A stretch of 64,000 nucleotides of DNA from Clostridiaceae bacterium (GCA_012840395.1 DULL01000046.1:1-64000), one strand, 5' to 3'; positions 26,486 to 39,632 are shown, counted from the stretch's first letter. Numbers and translations are program-made. The notes: a model not told the origin generated them from the letters alone.

Positions 26486-28933
26486 TCACTGTTCCATTAA
26501 TGCACCACGTTCTATTTTATCTAAGGAATCTTTTTCATTGCTGATTATTATATTATTGCTTTTTTCTTCCTGTAAATTGCTGCCTGTAAAAGCCATGATT
26601 TTTTGTTTTACAAGTGCCGCGTTTAAGACAGTGTCCATATCGGCTGCAGTAATAAATTTTATTTTCTTTCTGATATTTTCGGGTATTTCTTCAATATCTT
26701 TCTTATTATCTATCGGTATTATCACTGTATCAATTCCAGCCCTGTGTGCAGCCAGCACTTTTTCCTTAAGCCCTCCAATAGGCAGCACCCTGCCTCTGAG
26801 AGTTATTTCTCCGGTCATGGCCACATTTCTTTTTACAGCCCTTAATGAAAGAGCTGATGTCATTGCTGTAGCCAGAGTAATACCCGCTGATGGTCCGTCT
26901 TTAGGAATTGCACCTTCAGGTACGTGTATATGAATATCGTATTTTGTATAAAAATCCTTGTCTATCCCCAGATGTTCAGCCTTAGAGCGAATATAGCTCA
27001 TGGCAGCCCTCGCAGATTCTTTCATGATTTCGCCTAAATGTCCTGTAAGTTCAAGTTTACCGCTTCCGCTCATAACATTTACTTCAATAGAAATAGTATC
27101 CCCACCCACAGGTGTCCAGGCTAATCCTGTAGCAATTCCTATTTCATCTTTCTCATTAACCTTTTCATACCTATACCTTTTAACACCTAAGTATTTTGTA
27201 AGGTTAGTGGATCGAATCTTAACTGACTTCTTATTGGTTGAAACAAGCTGTTTTGCAACCTTTCTGCAAATTGAGGCAATCTCTCTTTCAAGATTTCTTA
27301 CTCCTGCCTCTCTTGTGTAGTAATTTATTATATCTCTTACCGCTTGTTCATCAAAGCTGATATTTCTTTTTTTCAAGCCATGTGCTTCTATTTGCTTTGG
27401 AATCAGATACTTTATTGCAATATTCACTTTTTCCTCTTCAGTATACCCAGGTATACTTATCACTTCCATCCTGTCCAACAAAGGCCTGGGTATAGTTTCC
27501 ATATTATTGGCAGTGGTTAAAAATAATACATCTGAAAGGTCAAAAGGAACCTCAAGATAATGATCTCTAAAAGCAAAATTTTGTTCACTGTCAAGAACCT
27601 CAAGCAAAGCTGCTGCAGGATCTCCCCTGAAATCATTGCTCATTTTGTCAATTTCATCAAGCAGTAACAGAGGATTGCTGGAACCTGCCTCTTTAAGGGC
27701 AGCAATTATCCTGCCGGGCATTGAACCGATATATGTTCTTCTATGCCCTCTTATTTCAGCTTCATCCCTTACGCCTCCCAGAGACAACCTCACATACTTT
27801 CTGTTCAATGCTCTGGCAACTGATTTGGCAATAGAGGTTTTACCTACACCAGGAGGTCCTACCAGGCAAATAATCGGACCTTTCAAACTGTTTTTTAGCT
27901 TGCTTACAGCTAAGAATTCAAGTATTCTCTCTTTGACCATTTCCAGGCCGTAATGATCTTCCTCGAGTATCTTTTGAGCATTTAATATATCAAATGTATC
28001 CTCAGTCTTTTTATTCCACGGTAAATCAAATATCCAGTCCAGATATGTCCTTATAACCGTGCCTTCAGCTGAACCGGGAGCCATTTTTGATAATCTGTCC
28101 AGTTCTTTATTTACTTTTTCTTTTACTGCTTCAGGGAAATTAGCTTTCTCCATTTTTTCCCTGTATTCTTCTACTTCTCCCAAAGGATTATCTTTATCTC
28201 CCAGTTCACTCTGTATAGCTTTTAACTGTTCCCTGAGATAATAATCCTTTTGCATTTTGTCAATCTGTTTTCTGACTTTGGCATTAATGTCTCTTTCTAT
28301 CCGCAGAATTTCAATTTCCTTCAAAAGGATTTCCAAAAGTCTTTCCATTCTTATTGCAGGATCAAATTCATCCAGCAGTTCCTGTCTTTGATCGGTTCTG
28401 AGAAAAATACTGTATGTTATTGTATCAGTGAGCTGTCCTGGTTCCTCAAGGGACATTATTGACATTATCACTTCCGGTGAAATTTTACCGCTTAGTTTGA
28501 CATATTCACCAAAGGCATCCAGTATTCTCCTTCTAAGGGCTTCAATCTCCAAATTATTCTTTTCGTCAATCACATAGGTCTTTTCTGCCACTTCCGCCAT
28601 AAAAAAAGACTCAGTTTGAGTAAATTTACATATTTCAGCTCTGCTTATACCTTCCACTAGTACCCTGATAGTATCTCCTGGCAGTTTTAAAAGCTGCTTG
28701 ATTTTTGAAATAGTACCAACACTGTATATGTCATCTATATCTGGAGAGTCAACCTTAGCGTCTTTTTGAGCTACTAAAAAAATCAACTGGTCGTTAACCA
28801 TAGCTTCTTCCAGAGCTTTAATTGACTTTTCCCGGCCTACATCAAAATGCAAAATCATATACGGAAATACAGTTAGCCCTCTTAGGGGTAAAAGCGGCAA
28901 TACCTGTTTTTTTATAATCTTTTTTCTTTCCAA
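26486..28933 (-). CDS. lon: ATP-dependent protease Lon
   Basis: The 815-residue protein is a full-length LonA: N-terminal substrate-binding LON domain (about 10-205), coiled helical linker, AAA+ domain with Walker [10 protein letters not shown] (about residue 358) and Walker [11 protein letters not shown], then the C-terminal Ser-Lys protease with [10 protein letters not shown] and [14 protein letters not shown]. It degrades damaged and regulatory proteins in the cytosol. Translation starts at TTG (GAGGGG 10 nt upstream). No CIRCE or clear CtsR box is seen upstream. Confidence 0.96.
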   Translation of the reverse strand: MERKKIIKKQVLPLLPLRGLTVFPYMILHFDVGREKSIKALEEAMVNDQLIFLVAQKDAKVDSPDIDDIYSVGTISKIKQLLKLPGDTIRVLVEGISRAEICKFTQTESFFMAEVAEKTYVIDEKNNLEIEALRRRILDAFGEYVKLSGKISPEVIMSIMSLEEPGQLTDTITYSIFLRTDQRQELLDEFDPAIRMERLLEILLKEIEILRIERDINAKVRKQIDKMQKDYYLREQLKAIQSELGDKDNPLGEVEEYREKMEKANFPEAVKEKVNKELDRLSKMAPGSAEGTVIRTYLDWIFDLPWNKKTEDTFDILNAQKILEEDHYGLEMVKERILEFLAVSKLKNSLKGPIICLVGPPGVGKTSIAKSVARALNRKYVRLSLGGVRDEAEIRGHRRTYIGSMPGRIIAALKEAGSSNPLLLLDEIDKMSNDFRGDPAAALLEVLDSEQNFAFRDHYLEVPFDLSDVLFLTTANNMETIPRPLLDRMEVISIPGYTEEEKVNIAIKYLIPKQIEAHGLKKRNISFDEQAVRDIINYYTREAGVRNLEREIASICRKVAKQLVSTNKKSVKIRSTNLTKYLGVKRYRYEKVNEKDEIGIATGLAWTPVGGDTISIEVNVMSGSGKLELTGHLGEIMKESARAAMSYIRSKAEHLGIDKDFYTKYDIHIHVPEGAIPKDGPSAGITLATAMTSALSLRAVKRNVAMTGEITLRGRVLPIGGLKEKVLAAHRAGIDTVIIPIDNKKDIEEIPENIRKKIKFITAADMDTVLNAALVKQKIMAFTGSNLQEEKSNNIIISNEKDSLDKIERGALMEQ

Positions 28934-29359
28934 AATTAATCAACCCCTCACAAAATAATCTATTCCCACCATTTATTTCATACATTTCATATAACATAAA
29001 GGTATAATATTTCCCGCTACAGAAATTTTACCCTGTATATTCTGATTAAAGTAACATAAGTTTCTCAGCGCCCGAAAACTTTAAGGTAACAGCTTTCTGT
29101 CAATCTGGGATACATCTTTTTCCCCGTTTTAACACCCAGGTTCATAAAAATTTTTCGATTTTCACCGCTCGTTATATTTTTATTTGGCTCTATACAGCTT
29201 TATTCTTGCAAGGCAAAAAAGACAACTTCATTTCAGTAGTATAAATTATAACCTTTTAATATTTTGATTTCAATTGTTTAATATGGTATTATAGGAAATG
29301 TATGTTGTGTTCAGAATCTTTTGTGAAGGCCTTTTCCGGTTATATTTACTGTGGAATAG
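28934..29359. other. AT-rich spacer upstream of lon
   Basis: This 426-bp stretch lies between lon and the chemoreceptor gene, both minus strand. I find no further gene, no tRNA and no CIRCE element. A 21-codon plus-strand frame at 29297 looks like chance. It must hold the lon promoter, but I could not assign it. Confidence 0.4.
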
Positions 29360-30817
29360 CTAGAATACCCTCTCTCCTATAGCCTCCATTTCCTTTGAAG
29401 TTTCCAGCATTTTATTAAACATTCCAACTATAGTCTCTGAATGTTTTTCGGCTTTTTTGGCCACCTGCGCTGCTTCATGGGTATTTCCATTATTCAATAA
29501 TTCAATTACTTCTTCTCCCATAATGTGCAGTTCTGAATGGTATTTTTCTACTGCTTTCCATAATGGCAGTATCTTTTCTGATTTTGGTTCTACACTGTAG
29601 TAGAAATGTCCAAAACCACACCGATGGTCATCAGTTTGCAAAGGTTGTGCATGACCTTTTGCTACCATATCCTTTAGAATTTTAACCCAGTTAATATGAG
29701 CTTGAATAGCAGATTCGATTGAAGCATTAAAATCACTGATTGATAGTCCGTTTAACCTGTCAGAAGCTATTTTGCCTCCCTGTTTGGTAAGTTCATCAAC
29801 TTCTAACTCTATATCCTTAATATCATCGGCCACATTTGAGATATCATTGCCTAACAATTCCAGATCCGTAACCAGAATGCTGACCTTTTCAGTTTCTTCA
29901 CTTATGCTGTACATACCTGCTGATACTTCTTCGAGGGAAGCATGAAGTTGTTCATTAAAAGCAGAAATTTTTTCTAAGCTTTGAGTAACATTATCTATGG
30001 ATGCTGCACTGGCTCTGAAATCTTCAATTATTGCAACCATTGAAGTACTTGCCTTGTCTATCAGCTTTATTGTCATATTTACACTCTTTTGGCTTTTTAC
30101 TGATGCAGCATTTACTTCATCGAGAAACTCATCCATAGATTTAAGAAGTGATTTCGTGGTATCTGATAGTTTTCTTATTTCATCTGCTACCACCATAAAG
30201 CCCTTCCCTGCATCCCCAGCCCTGGCTGCTTCTATTGAAGCATTAAGAGCCAGGAGATTTGTTTGGTTGGATATATTATGTATACCTTGCAATGTTTCTC
30301 GCATTTTTTCCAATGTAGTGAAAAGATAATTAATGTCCTGGCTCATACCTGTAGAATATTCTAATACTTCTCTGCTTTCATTCTCCATTGCCTTCATCAT
30401 TTCACTGCTCTTAACAGTATTTTCATTTAATATTTTTGACTCTATTGTTATTTTCTCAAGAGATGAGCTTAATTCTTCACTGCCTTCAGCTATCTGGTTT
30501 ATAGCAGCTGTAGCTTCCTGAAAGGTTGAATAGACATTACTTGAAATCCTGGAAAGTTCCTTTATTGATTCACTAATTCTTTTACTTGCATGTTTTAATT
30601 TTATATCAAAGCTGCTTATTTTTGTAGCTAGTATAAACAGCCCCTTTAACAGTGCTTTAACAGATTTGCTCTTTAATTTAAGTTCCTTGCCTAGTTCTAT
30701 GACTTTCCTTGCCAAAGCATTGCTTGTTTGAGATTCATGTTCATCAAATACATCCAGGTTTCCTTTGGTAATTGATTCTATGTAACCAATTACTTTTCCA
30801 GGGCTATTAAATAACAT
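29360..30817 (-). CDS. Soluble methyl-accepting chemoreceptor with CZB domain
   Basis: The 485-residue protein has no membrane helix. A helical N-terminal part (about 1-100) leads into the MCP signalling domain with the hairpin tip [33 protein letters not shown]-type sequence (about residues 187-218), flanked by long coiled coils. The C-terminus (about 365-470) is a chemoreceptor zinc-binding (CZB) domain: AHINWV, CGFGHFY and YHSELH supply the His/Cys/His ligands. CZB proteins bind zinc tightly and react to oxidants such as hypochlorous acid or to zinc level. GAGGGGG precedes the ATG. No che gene is in the window. Confidence 0.9.
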   Translation of the reverse strand: MLFNSPGKVIGYIESITKGNLDVFDEHESQTSNALARKVIELGKELKLKSKSVKALLKGLFILATKISSFDIKLKHASKRISESIKELSRISSNVYSTFQEATAAINQIAEGSEELSSSLEKITIESKILNENTVKSSEMMKAMENESREVLEYSTGMSQDINYLFTTLEKMRETLQGIHNISNQTNLLALNASIEAARAGDAGKGFMVVADEIRKLSDTTKSLLKSMDEFLDEVNAASVKSQKSVNMTIKLIDKASTSMVAIIEDFRASAASIDNVTQSLEKISAFNEQLHASLEEVSAGMYSISEETEKVSILVTDLELLGNDISNVADDIKDIELEVDELTKQGGKIASDRLNGLSISDFNASIESAIQAHINWVKILKDMVAKGHAQPLQTDDHRCGFGHFYYSVEPKSEKILPLWKAVEKYHSELHIMGEEVIELLNNGNTHEAAQVAKKAEKHSETIVGMFNKMLETSKEMEAIGERVF

Positions 30818-30918
30818 AGTAAATCCCCCTCTATTTGTAATATTATGTCTAATAATTACACTTTAGATTAAATTTTTAATAAATCAACTATCCTTTTAAT
30901 ACCCTTTTAAAAAGCATG

Positions 30919-30956
30919 AAAAACAGCGGACAATCTTATGATCATCCGCTGTTTTT
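30919..30956 (-). terminator. Terminator downstream of tuf
   Basis: Perfect 12-bp arms AAAAACAGCGGA (30919-30930) and TCCGCTGTTTTT (30945-30956) enclose a 14-nt loop. On the minus strand it lies about 70 nt after the tuf stop and ends in GTTTTTC. Confidence 0.88.
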
Positions 30957-31027
30957 ATTTAAATTTTTATATCAGAGCTCTATCCATGCATATCATGCTT
31001 ACATATGCTATAATCACAGAGCCTTTA

Positions 31028-32230
31028 TTATTCAATTATTTCACTAACTGTACCTGCTCCTACTGTTCTTCCACCCTCACGGATAGCGAACCTCAAGCCT
31101 TCTTCCATAGCTATAGGAGTAATGAGCTTGATTGTCATATTAATGTGGTCACCAGGCATACACATTTCAACACCCTGAGGTAATTCTGCTACGCCGGTAA
31201 CGTCAGTTGTTCTGAAATAGAACTGAGGTCTGTAACCATTGAAGAATGGAGTATGTCTTCCACCTTCTTCTTTAGTTAATACGTAAACCTGTCCTTTAAA
31301 ATGAGTATGAGGTTTAATTGAACCAGGTCTTGCAAGAACTTGTCCTCTTTCTACTTCATTCCTCTGGATACCTCTTAAGAGACAACCAATGTTGTCACCT
31401 GCAACAGCTTGATCCAGAAGCTTTCTGAACATTTCAACACCAGTAACAACTGTTTTTCTTGGAGCATCCATTAAACCAACTATCTCTACTTCGTCTCCAA
31501 CTTTAATTTGTCCTCTTTCTACTCTACCAGTTACAACTGTTCCACGGCCAGTGATGGAGAAAACATCCTCAATAGGCATAAGGAATGGCATATCAACTGC
31601 TCTTTCAGGAGTAGGTATATATTCGTCTACTGCATCCATTAAATCCATTATGCACTTATATTCTGGTGCATTAATATCCTGTGAAGCAGATTCGAGGGCA
31701 GCGAGGGCTGAACCTCTGATTATAGGAATATCGTCTCCTGGGAATTCATAAGCACTTAACAGTTCCCTAACTTCCATTTCAACCAATTCAATAAGTTCTT
31801 CATCATCTACCATATCACATTTGTTGAGGAAAACTACTATATAAGGTACGCCAACCTGACGAGCGAGAAGAATATGCTCTCTTGTCTGAGGCATTGGACC
31901 ATCAGCAGCTGAAACTACCAGGATAGCGCCGTCCATCTGAGCAGCACCGGTAATCATGTTCTTAACGTAGTCAGCGTGTCCCGGGCAGTCAACGTGAGCA
32001 TAATGTCTCTTATCAGTTTCGTATTCAACGTGAGCAGTTGAAATTGTGATTCCTCTTGCCTTTTCTTCTGGAGCCTTGTCAATCTGGTCATATGCTGTAA
32101 AATTAGCTTTTCCTAAGAATCCTAATACTTTTGTGATTGCTGCTGTCAATGTAGTTTTTCCATGGTCAACGTGACCAATAGTTCCAATGTTTGCATGTGG
32201 TTTGGTTCTTTCAAACTTAGCTTTTGCCAT
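31028..32230 (-). CDS. tuf: Elongation factor Tu
   Basis: The 400-residue GTPase brings aminoacyl-tRNA to the ribosome. GTP-binding motifs are GHVDHGKTT (residues 19-27), [11 protein letters not shown] and NKCD; the switch 2 is intact. Domains II and III follow ([13 protein letters not shown], then [13 protein letters not shown]). GGAAGGAGAG precedes the ATG. It has its own promoter and a terminator, and the hairpin at the end of fusA separates it partly from the str operon. Confidence 0.98.
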   Translation of the reverse strand: MAKAKFERTKPHANIGTIGHVDHGKTTLTAAITKVLGFLGKANFTAYDQIDKAPEEKARGITISTAHVEYETDKRHYAHVDCPGHADYVKNMITGAAQMDGAILVVSAADGPMPQTREHILLARQVGVPYIVVFLNKCDMVDDEELIELVEMEVRELLSAYEFPGDDIPIIRGSALAALESASQDINAPEYKCIMDLMDAVDEYIPTPERAVDMPFLMPIEDVFSITGRGTVVTGRVERGQIKVGDEVEIVGLMDAPRKTVVTGVEMFRKLLDQAVAGDNIGCLLRGIQRNEVERGQVLARPGSIKPHTHFKGQVYVLTKEEGGRHTPFFNGYRPQFYFRTTDVTGVAELPQGVEMCMPGDHINMTIKLITPIAMEEGLRFAIREGGRTVGAGTVSEIIE

Positions 32231-32299
32231 TATTAACTCTCCTTCCTTTTTCAGTATATTTTACTGAAATGCCAGTTTTTTTATTAATTATTTATGAAT

Positions 32300-32328
32300 A
32301 TTCTATACTTACATTGTAATTAAATCAA
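32300..32328 (-). promoter_or_regulatory. Probable promoter of tuf
   Basis: On the minus strand TTGATT (32328-32323) is separated by 17 bp from TAGAAT (32305-32300), about 70 nt before the tuf start, between the fusA terminator and tuf. Confidence 0.6.
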
Positions 32329-32357
32329 TACCTTCTTAGCAATACCTGATTACCAAA

Positions 32358-32393
32358 AACAGGTCTACAGAAGGTTTGTAAACCTTACCTGTT
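32358..32393 (-). terminator. Hairpin at the end of fusA
   Basis: On the minus strand AACAGGT (32393-...) overlaps the fusA stop, AAGGTTT/AAACCTT form an inner stem, and ACCTGTT followed by TTT closes it (32364-32358). A moderately stable intrinsic terminator or attenuator that separates fusA from tuf. Confidence 0.7.
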
Positions 32394-34451
32394 TAGAATG
32401 GATTCCTGTATATTTTTAGGAATTTCTTCATAGTTATTGAACTGCATCGTAAAGACTCCTCTTCCCTGAGTTTTTGAACGCAGTTCTGTAGCATATCCAA
32501 ACATCTGGGCAAGCGGGACATAAGCAGTAATTACCTGGGCGCCTGAACGGGCTTCTATTCCGGAAATTCTTCCACGCCTGGAGTTTATATCACCCATTAC
32601 GTCACCCAAATACTCTTCCGGCACCACAATATCAACCTTCATTATAGGTTCAAGCAATACCGGGTCTGCTTTACGGCAACCTTCTTTAAATGCCATGGAT
32701 GCAGCAATTTTAAATGCCATTTCGGAAGAATCTACCTCATGGTAGGATCCATCTACAAGTGTAACCTTTACATCCAGGACCTGATAGCCTCCTAATATTC
32801 CACTTTTCATGGCTTCCTGTATTCCGGCGTCAATTGCAGGGATAAACTCCTTTGGTATTGCTCCTCCAACAATTTTATTTTCAAAGATATAACCTTCCCC
32901 TTTTGGGAGAGGTTCAATTTCAATCCAGCAATGCCCATACTGTCCTCTACCACCGGATTGCCTTACAAATTTCCCTTCAGATTTAACAGGTTTGCGGATA
33001 GTTTCTTTATACGCAACCTGCGGTGAACCTACATTAGCTTCGACCTTAAACTCTCTCATCATTCTGTCAACTATGATGTCCAGGTGGAGTTCTCCCATTC
33101 CGGATATAACTGTCTGACCTGTTTCCGGATTGTTGTATACTTTAAATGTAGGATCTTCCTCTGACAGTTTTTGCAGGGCAATGTCCATCTTTTCCTGTCC
33201 GGCTTTGCTCTTTGGCTCAATGGCTATGGATATAACCGGTTCGGGAAATTCCATTGATTCGAGAACTATAGGGTGGTTTTCATCACATAATGTGTCCCCT
33301 GTTGTAGTGTCTTTCAAACCTACAGCTGCGGCAATGTCTCCTGCGTAAACAGCATCCACGTCTTCCCTGTGGTTTGCATGCACAAGCAGTAAGCGGCCAA
33401 TTCTTTCTTTTTTGTTTTTTGTTGAATTGAGCACATATGAACCTGCCTTTAGCTGTCCTGAATAGACTCTGAAGAAACACAACTTTCCTACATATGGGTC
33501 CATTATAATTTTAAAAGCTAAAGCAGAAAATGGTTCATTATCATCTGCCTTTCTCACCAATTCTTCATCATGGTCAGTTGAAAAACCATGTACTGGTGGA
33601 ATATCAATGGGAGAAGGCAGGTAATATACTACTGCATCCAGTAATTGCTGCACGCCTTTGTTTTTGTAAGATGAACCACACAATACTGGCACCATTTTTG
33701 CCCCTATAGTAGCTTTTCTTATTCCTGCACGTATTTCCTCTTCAGTCAGCTCTTCACCTTCTAGATATTTAATAGTTAATTCTTCGTCTTGTTCAGCAAC
33801 AGCTTCAATTAAAATGTCCCTGTATTTTTGTACAATATCTTTCATCTCTTCGGGAATTGGGCCTTCTTCTATAACCTGGCCAAGTTCATCCCTATAATAA
33901 TGTGCCCTCATTGTTACGAGGTCAGCAATTCCTTGAAAATTCTCTTCTTTTCCTATTGGCAGCTGGATCGGTATAGCATTTGCATGCAAACGGTCTTTCA
34001 TCATTTGAATGCAATTAAAAAAATCCGCACCTATAGTATCCATTTTATTTACATATGCAATTCGAGGTACATGATATTTATCAGCCTGTCTCCAGACAGT
34101 TTCTGATTGAGGCTCAACTCCTCCTTTTGCACAAAAAAGCGTTACTGAACCATCGAGAACGCGAAGAGATCTTTCGACTTCAACAGTGAAGTCAACGTGC
34201 CCCGGCGTATCAATAATATTTATTCTATGATCTTTCCAGTAAGCGGTAGTTGCTGCAGAACTAATGGTAATGCCTCGTTCCTGCTCCTGTTCCATGAAGT
34301 CCATAGTTGCATCGCCTTCATGAGTTTCTCCCATTCTATGAACTTTCCCTGTATAAAACAATATCCGCTCAGTAGTTGTAGTTTTACCTGCATCAATATG
34401 AGCCATTATTCCAATGTTTCTTATATTCTCCAGATTGATTTGCCTGGGCAT
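32385..34451 (-). CDS. fusA: Elongation factor G
   Basis: The 688-residue translocase GTPase has G1 [10 protein letters not shown] (residues 15-24 of the chosen start), DTPGHVDFT and NKMD, domain II, domain III-V including the conserved [11 protein letters not shown] and [16 protein letters not shown]. The ATG at 34451 is chosen because AGGAGG lies 6 nt upstream; the GTG two codons before overlaps that site. rpsG lies 42 bp upstream; tuf follows. Confidence 0.98.
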   Translation of the reverse strand: MPRQINLENIRNIGIMAHIDAGKTTTTERILFYTGKVHRMGETHEGDATMDFMEQEQERGITISSAATTAYWKDHRINIIDTPGHVDFTVEVERSLRVLDGSVTLFCAKGGVEPQSETVWRQADKYHVPRIAYVNKMDTIGADFFNCIQMMKDRLHANAIPIQLPIGKEENFQGIADLVTMRAHYYRDELGQVIEEGPIPEEMKDIVQKYRDILIEAVAEQDEELTIKYLEGEELTEEEIRAGIRKATIGAKMVPVLCGSSYKNKGVQQLLDAVVYYLPSPIDIPPVHGFSTDHDEELVRKADDNEPFSALAFKIIMDPYVGKLCFFRVYSGQLKAGSYVLNSTKNKKERIGRLLLVHANHREDVDAVYAGDIAAAVGLKDTTTGDTLCDENHPIVLESMEFPEPVISIAIEPKSKAGQEKMDIALQKLSEEDPTFKVYNNPETGQTVISGMGELHLDIIVDRMMREFKVEANVGSPQVAYKETIRKPVKSEGKFVRQSGGRGQYGHCWIEIEPLPKGEGYIFENKIVGGAIPKEFIPAIDAGIQEAMKSGILGGYQVLDVKVTLVDGSYHEVDSSEMAFKIAASMAFKEGCRKADPVLLEPIMKVDIVVPEEYLGDVMGDINSRRGRISGIEARSGAQVITAYVPLAQMFGYATELRSKTQGRGVFTMQFNNYEEIPKNIQESILNR

Positions 34452-34493
34452 CTTCACCCTCCTTTCACTTTACGATAGTTCATCACGTTTACA

Positions 34494-34991
<498 letters not shown>

Positions 34992-35151
34992 CTATCATTG
35001 GTACTCGAGTTAGTTTTTAACTAACCATCGTCAAGTGCTGTGTACTATAGATAGATGATTAACTGGAAAAAACAAAAAATATATATTAACTACGTACCTG
35101 CACTTTTTAATTTCTCTTCTTACTTATCTCTGTTATTTAGCCTTATCTCTG

Positions 35152-35577
35152 TTATTTAGCTGCACTGGTTTTTGGCCTCTTTGCACCATATTTTGACCGG
35201 CCCTGCATTCTTTTTGCAACACCTGCAGTATCTAGAGTTCCTCTTATAATATGATATCTTACACCTGGTAAATCTTTAACCCTACCGCCTCTGATCAGAA
35301 CAACACTATGCTCCTGGAGATTATGACCAATTCCGGGAATATATGCTGTTACTTCAACTCCGTTTGTTAAACGTACTCTGGCTACTTTTCTCAAAGCAGA
35401 ATTTGGCTTCTTTGGAGTAGTAGTTTTAACTACTGTGCACACACCTCTTTTTTGCGGTGAGCTAATTTCTATGGGTTGTTTCTTAAGAAAGTTAAAGCCT
35501 CTTTGCAGTGCAGGTGCGTCAGATTTTTTCTTTGCTGTCTGTCTTCCTTTTCTAACCAGCTGATTAAACGTTGGCAT
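35152..35577 (-). CDS. rpsL: 30S ribosomal protein S12
   Basis: The 141-residue protein is S12, with [21 protein letters not shown] and the [28 protein letters not shown] decoding-site loops. Lys in KPNSALRK and in the RVKDLPGV loop, where streptomycin-resistance changes occur, are wild-type. The ATG at 35577 follows AAGGAGG by 6 nt. There is a 187-bp spacer (34965-35151) before rpsG with no gene, holding a small TTAGTT/AACTAA hairpin. Confidence 0.98.
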   Translation of the reverse strand: MPTFNQLVRKGRQTAKKKSDAPALQRGFNFLKKQPIEISSPQKRGVCTVVKTTTPKKPNSALRKVARVRLTNGVEVTAYIPGIGHNLQEHSVVLIRGGRVKDLPGVRYHIIRGTLDTAGVAKRMQGRSKYGAKRPKTSAAK

Positions 35578-35679
35578 CCATCCACCTCCTTTCAATAATT
35601 ATTTCCTAATATAGAGTAAAACTTTTATACAAAGTTATAATCTTTTAAATAAACTATTATATAAAGCTATAATCCAAGT

Positions 35680-35922
35680 TTATTTTAATAAAGCAGCAGC
35701 AGCTGCTCCAACTTCTATTCCACAAGCTTTACCAAGCTGTTTCATGCTTTCTACATATACAATTTCAATTGATTTTAATTTACATTGTGTTATAACATTT
35801 TCTGTTACTTTTGGGTCAGCATCATTTGCAATGAAAACAACTTTAGCTTTATCAGCCGCTATTGCTTTAGCTGTTTGCTTTATTCCTACTGTTTTATTTT
35901 TCCCCTTTAAACTTTCTAACAC
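35680..35922 (-). CDS. rplGB: L7Ae-type ribosomal protein (YbxF-like)
   Basis: The 80-residue protein is the short bacterial L7Ae/L30e/S12e-type RNA-binding protein (YbxF/RplGB), with GIKQTAKAIAADKAKVVFIANDADP and the CGIEVGAAAAALLK end. It binds K-turn RNA. Translation starts at GTG with GGAGG 7 nt upstream. It is the first gene of the rplGB-rpsL-rpsG-fusA unit and has a promoter just upstream. Confidence 0.92.
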   Translation of the reverse strand: MLESLKGKNKTVGIKQTAKAIAADKAKVVFIANDADPKVTENVITQCKLKSIEIVYVESMKQLGKACGIEVGAAAAALLK

Positions 35923-35968
35923 AACCTAACCTCCAAAAAGGATTACTTACAGGTTCATGCACTGCAAT

Positions 35969-35998
35969 ATTCTATCACCCATAATATTATTTTGTCAA
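35969..35998 (-). promoter_or_regulatory. Promoter of the str operon
   Basis: On the minus strand TTGACA (35998-35993) is separated by 18 bp from TAGAAT (35974-35969). It lies about 45 nt upstream of the L7Ae GTG, after rpoC and after the GGGAC repeat, so the str operon is not only read through from rpoBC. Confidence 0.75.
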
Positions 35999-36032
35999 GA
36001 GTTAACCCTGCTCAGAGAGAGGGTTACAGAAC

Positions 36033-36112
36033 TGAGGGACATTTCTTAACGTAATTGAGGGACATTTCTTAACGCAAAAGAAAATCTTCTTGCCCGGAAA
36101 GGAATGTCCCTC
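36033..36112. repeat. GGGAC-type repeat (copy 2) between rpoC and the str operon
   Basis: Two exact 19-bp direct repeats TGAGGGACATTTCTTAACG (36033-36051 and 36056-36074) are followed by GGAATGTCCCTC (36101-36112), which is the complement of GAGGGACATT(T)C. The arms form a hairpin just past the rpoC stop. It shares GGGACa/g and its complement with elements at 17081 and 57974. Confidence 0.75.
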
Positions 36113-36117
36113 TTCCT

Positions 36118-39100
36118 TTACTCTGCTGATGTAGTTATTTGAATGTCCTTATACCTGCTCATTCCTGTACCTGCTGGGATAAGTTTTCCAATGATAACAT
36201 TTTCTTTTAATCCTACTAATGGGTCTATCTTGCCTTTTATAGCAGCCTCTGTAAGTACTCTTGTAGTTTCCTGGAAGGAAGCTGCAGACAGGAAAGAATC
36301 TGTTGCAAGGGAAGCTTTTGTTATACCCAGTAAAGCTACTTTTCCTGTTGCCGGCTTCAGGTTGTTCTTTATAGCTTCTTCATTTTCTTTTTCAAATTCA
36401 AACCTATCAACAAGTCCTCCTGGCAGGAGTCTCGTATCTCCGGCATCTTCAACCTTAATCTTTTTCATCATCTGTCTTATGATAATTTCAATATGTTTAT
36501 CATTTATATCAACGCCCTGGAACCTGTAAACTCTTTGAACTTCCTGAAGCAGGTAGCTCTGTACTGCTTTAACTCCCTTAATCTTTAATATATCATGAGG
36601 ATTAACGGAACCTTCTGTCAGCTCGTCACCGGCTTCAACTGTATCTCCATCCTGGACTTTTATCCTTGAACCATATGGAATAAGATAACTCTTGGCCTCC
36701 CCGCTGTCGGATGTAACAATTATTTCTCTCTTTTTCTTGGATTCGTTTATCTTTATGGTACCAGCAATTTCAGATATAACTGCCAATCCTTTTGGCTTTC
36801 TTGCTTCAAAAAGCTCTTCAACACGAGGAAGACCCTGTGTAATATCGTCTCCGGCAACACCACCTGTATGGAATGTTCTCATTGTGAGCTGGGTTCCGGG
36901 TTCACCGATGGACTGAGCAGCTACAATACCTACCGCTTCACCAACATTAACCATTTCTCCCGTTGCCAGGTTAGAGCCATAGCATTTTGCACAAACGCCA
37001 TACCTCGCATTACATGTCAGTATAGACCTGATCTTTACTTTTTGTATACCTGCTTTTACAATTTTTCCGGCTATATCACTGCTTATCATTGTATCTTTTT
37101 CTACTATTACTTCACCTGTCTCCGGATTAACAATATCCTCGGCAGCAAATCTTCCGGTAATTCTTTCTTCAAGATCTTCAATTACATCATTGCCATCTAA
37201 GATATCAGAAACTTCAATGTATTTGTCGGTACCACAATCAACTTCTCTTACTATTACATCCTGGCTGACATCAACAAGACGTCTGGTAAGATAACCTGAA
37301 TCCGCAGTTCTGAGTGCTGTATCTGCCAATCCTTTTCTGGCACCATGGGTTGAAATAAAGTATTCCAATACATTTAAACCTTCACGGAAATTAGCTTTTA
37401 TTGGTATTTCCAGAGTTTTTCCCTGCGTATCAGCCATTAATCCTCTCATACCTGCTAACTGTTTGATCTGGTTGATATTTCCTCTCGCACCTGAATTAGC
37501 CATCATGTATAATGGATTAAATCTATCCAGGCTCGCCATCAATGCTGAAGTTATATTTTCACTGGCCTCAGTCCATGTACTGATTACTGAGTTATATCTT
37601 TCATCTTCTGATATAAGCCCTCTTTTATATTGCTTCATGATATTCTCTATCTTTGCTTCGGCTTCTTCAATGTAGCGCTTCTTAATCTCAGGTATTATCA
37701 TATCTGATATACCAATAGTTATAGCTCCCCTGGTTGAATATTTGAAACCCAGAGCCTTTATTTTATCCAGAACAATGGCAGTTTCTGTAGTTCCGTGTGT
37801 CTTTATGCATCTGTCTATAATTTTCCCTAATGCTTTCCTGTCAACTAAGAAAGATATTTCCAGATTAAACATCTCATCAGGATTGGTTCTGTCTACAAAA
37901 CCCAGGTCCTGTGGTATAGCTTCATTGAATATTAATCTTCCTGCAGTAGTTTCAATTAGCTTGCTAACTTGCTTTCCGTCAATATTCTTTGTCATCCTCA
38001 CTTTTATTCGTGCGTGAAGTCCTATAACTTTTTCGTCATAGGCCATTAATACTTCCTCAGGACAACTAAATACCTTACCTTCTCCCTTTTCTCCCTCACG
38101 CTCAATTGTAAGATAGTAACTTCCTAAAACCATATCCTGTGTAGGTACAACAACAGGTCTGCCATCCTGTGGTTTTAACAGGTTGTTTGCGGAGAGCATA
38201 AGGAATCTTGCTTCTGCCTGTGCTTCTGCCGATAAAGGAACGTGTACCGCCATTTGGTCTCCATCAAAGTCGGCATTATATGCAGTACAAACCAGAGGAT
38301 GAAGTTTTATTGCTCTTCCTTCTACAAGAACCGGTTCAAATGCCTGTATTCCAAGTCTATGAAGCGTTGGAGCACGGTTCAACAGTACAGGATGGTCTTT
38401 GATAACCTCTTCAAGTACATCCCATACTTCGTTTCTTACCCTTTCAACCATTCTCTTGGCACTTTTTATATTATGAGCAAGGCCATCATTAACAAGTTTC
38501 TTCATTACAAATGGTTTAAACAGTTCCAGTGCCATTTCTTTAGGAAGTCCGCACTGGTATATTTTCAGCTCAGGTCCAACTACTATAACAGAACGTCCTG
38601 AATAGTCAACACGCTTACCTAGCAGGTTCTGACGAAATCTTCCCTGTTTACCTTTCAACATATCGGAAAGAGATTTGAGGGATCTGTTCCCTGGACCTGT
38701 TACCGGCCTGCCTCTTCTTCCGTTATCAATAAGAGCATCTACTGCTTCCTGAAGCATTCTTTTCTCGTTTCTTACAATAATATCAGGTGCACCTAAATCC
38801 AATAATCTTTTTAACCTGTTATTTCTGTTTATTACTCTCCTGTACAGGTCATTTAAATCGGATGTGGCAAAGCGGCCGCCGTCCAGCTGTACCATTGGAC
38901 GCAACTCAGGAGGAATAACCGGAATAACATCCAATATCATCCATTCCGGCCTGTTACCGGAATTTCTGAAAGCTTCCACAACCTCAAGCCTTTTTATAGT
39001 TCTTACTCTTTTCTGACCAGTTACATTCTCAAGTTCTGCCCTTAATTCTTTTGACAGCTGGTCCAGGTCAATTTCTTCAAGAAGTTGTTTTACAGCTTCT

Positions 39101-39615
39101 GCACCCATACCTGCCTTAAATTTGGGTCCGAATTTTTCAAGACTGTCTCTGTATTCTCTTTCTGTAAGAAGCTGTTTCTTGGAAAGAGGAGTCTGCCCGG
39201 GGTCAATTACAACATAAGCTGCAAAATAAAGTATTTTCTCCAAAGCACGTGGAGACATATCAAGTATTAAACCCATCCTGCTGGGTATACCTTTAAAATA
39301 CCATATATGAGATACCGGAGCAGCCAGCTCAATATGACCCATTCTCTCCCTTCTGACTTTTGAACGGGTTACTTCAACTCCACATCTATCACATACTATT
39401 CCTTTATACCTTATTCTTTTATATTTACCGCAATGACATTCCCAGTCTTTTTGAGGTCCGAATATTCTTTCACAAAAGAGGCCATCCCTCTCAGGTTTTA
39501 GCGTCCTGTAGTTTATGGTTTCGGGTTTTTTTACTTCTCCCCTTGACCATTCCCTGATTTTTTCAGGAGAAGCCAAACCTATTCTTATTGAATCAAAGTT
39601 GTTTAGTTCAAACAC
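36118..39615 (-). CDS. rpoC: RNA polymerase subunit beta'
   Basis: The 1165-residue subunit has the N-terminal zinc site CHCG...CDRCG (about residues 58-78), the clamp, the absolutely conserved active-site NADFDGDQ in [14 protein letters not shown], bridge and trigger helix, and the second zinc site [13 protein letters not shown] near residue 870. GTG at 39615 ([13 protein letters not shown]) is favoured because AAGGGG lies 8 nt upstream and clostridial homologues begin so; an ATG 6 bp earlier abuts the SD. It is 17 bp after rpoB and cotranscribed. Confidence 0.98.
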   Translation of the reverse strand: MFELNNFDSIRIGLASPEKIREWSRGEVKKPETINYRTLKPERDGLFCERIFGPQKDWECHCGKYKRIRYKGIVCDRCGVEVTRSKVRRERMGHIELAAPVSHIWYFKGIPSRMGLILDMSPRALEKILYFAAYVVIDPGQTPLSKKQLLTEREYRDSLEKFGPKFKAGMGAEAVKQLLEEIDLDQLSKELRAELENVTGQKRVRTIKRLEVVEAFRNSGNRPEWMILDVIPVIPPELRPMVQLDGGRFATSDLNDLYRRVINRNNRLKRLLDLGAPDIIVRNEKRMLQEAVDALIDNGRRGRPVTGPGNRSLKSLSDMLKGKQGRFRQNLLGKRVDYSGRSVIVVGPELKIYQCGLPKEMALELFKPFVMKKLVNDGLAHNIKSAKRMVERVRNEVWDVLEEVIKDHPVLLNRAPTLHRLGIQAFEPVLVEGRAIKLHPLVCTAYNADFDGDQMAVHVPLSAEAQAEARFLMLSANNLLKPQDGRPVVVPTQDMVLGSYYLTIEREGEKGEGKVFSCPEEVLMAYDEKVIGLHARIKVRMTKNIDGKQVSKLIETTAGRLIFNEAIPQDLGFVDRTNPDEMFNLEISFLVDRKALGKIIDRCIKTHGTTETAIVLDKIKALGFKYSTRGAITIGISDMIIPEIKKRYIEEAEAKIENIMKQYKRGLISEDERYNSVISTWTEASENITSALMASLDRFNPLYMMANSGARGNINQIKQLAGMRGLMADTQGKTLEIPIKANFREGLNVLEYFISTHGARKGLADTALRTADSGYLTRRLVDVSQDVIVREVDCGTDKYIEVSDILDGNDVIEDLEERITGRFAAEDIVNPETGEVIVEKDTMISSDIAGKIVKAGIQKVKIRSILTCNARYGVCAKCYGSNLATGEMVNVGEAVGIVAAQSIGEPGTQLTMRTFHTGGVAGDDITQGLPRVEELFEARKPKGLAVISEIAGTIKINESKKKREIIVTSDSGEAKSYLIPYGSRIKVQDGDTVEAGDELTEGSVNPHDILKIKGVKAVQSYLLQEVQRVYRFQGVDINDKHIEIIIRQMMKKIKVEDAGDTRLLPGGLVDRFEFEKENEEAIKNNLKPATGKVALLGITKASLATDSFLSAASFQETTRVLTEAAIKGKIDPLVGLKENVIIGKLIPAGTGMSRYKDIQITTSAE

Positions 39616-39632
39616 GGTCATATCCCCTTTCT

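Noticed and set aside
28934-29359. CIRCE or CtsR heat-shock operator upstream of lon
   Set aside because: No TTAGCACTC/GAGTGCTAA or paired GGTCAAA sequence was found in the spacer.
35596-35679. tRNA genes or rRNA among the ribosomal protein operons
   Set aside because: No cloverleaf, TTCGAATC-type T-loop or rRNA sequence could be read in this or the other gaps.
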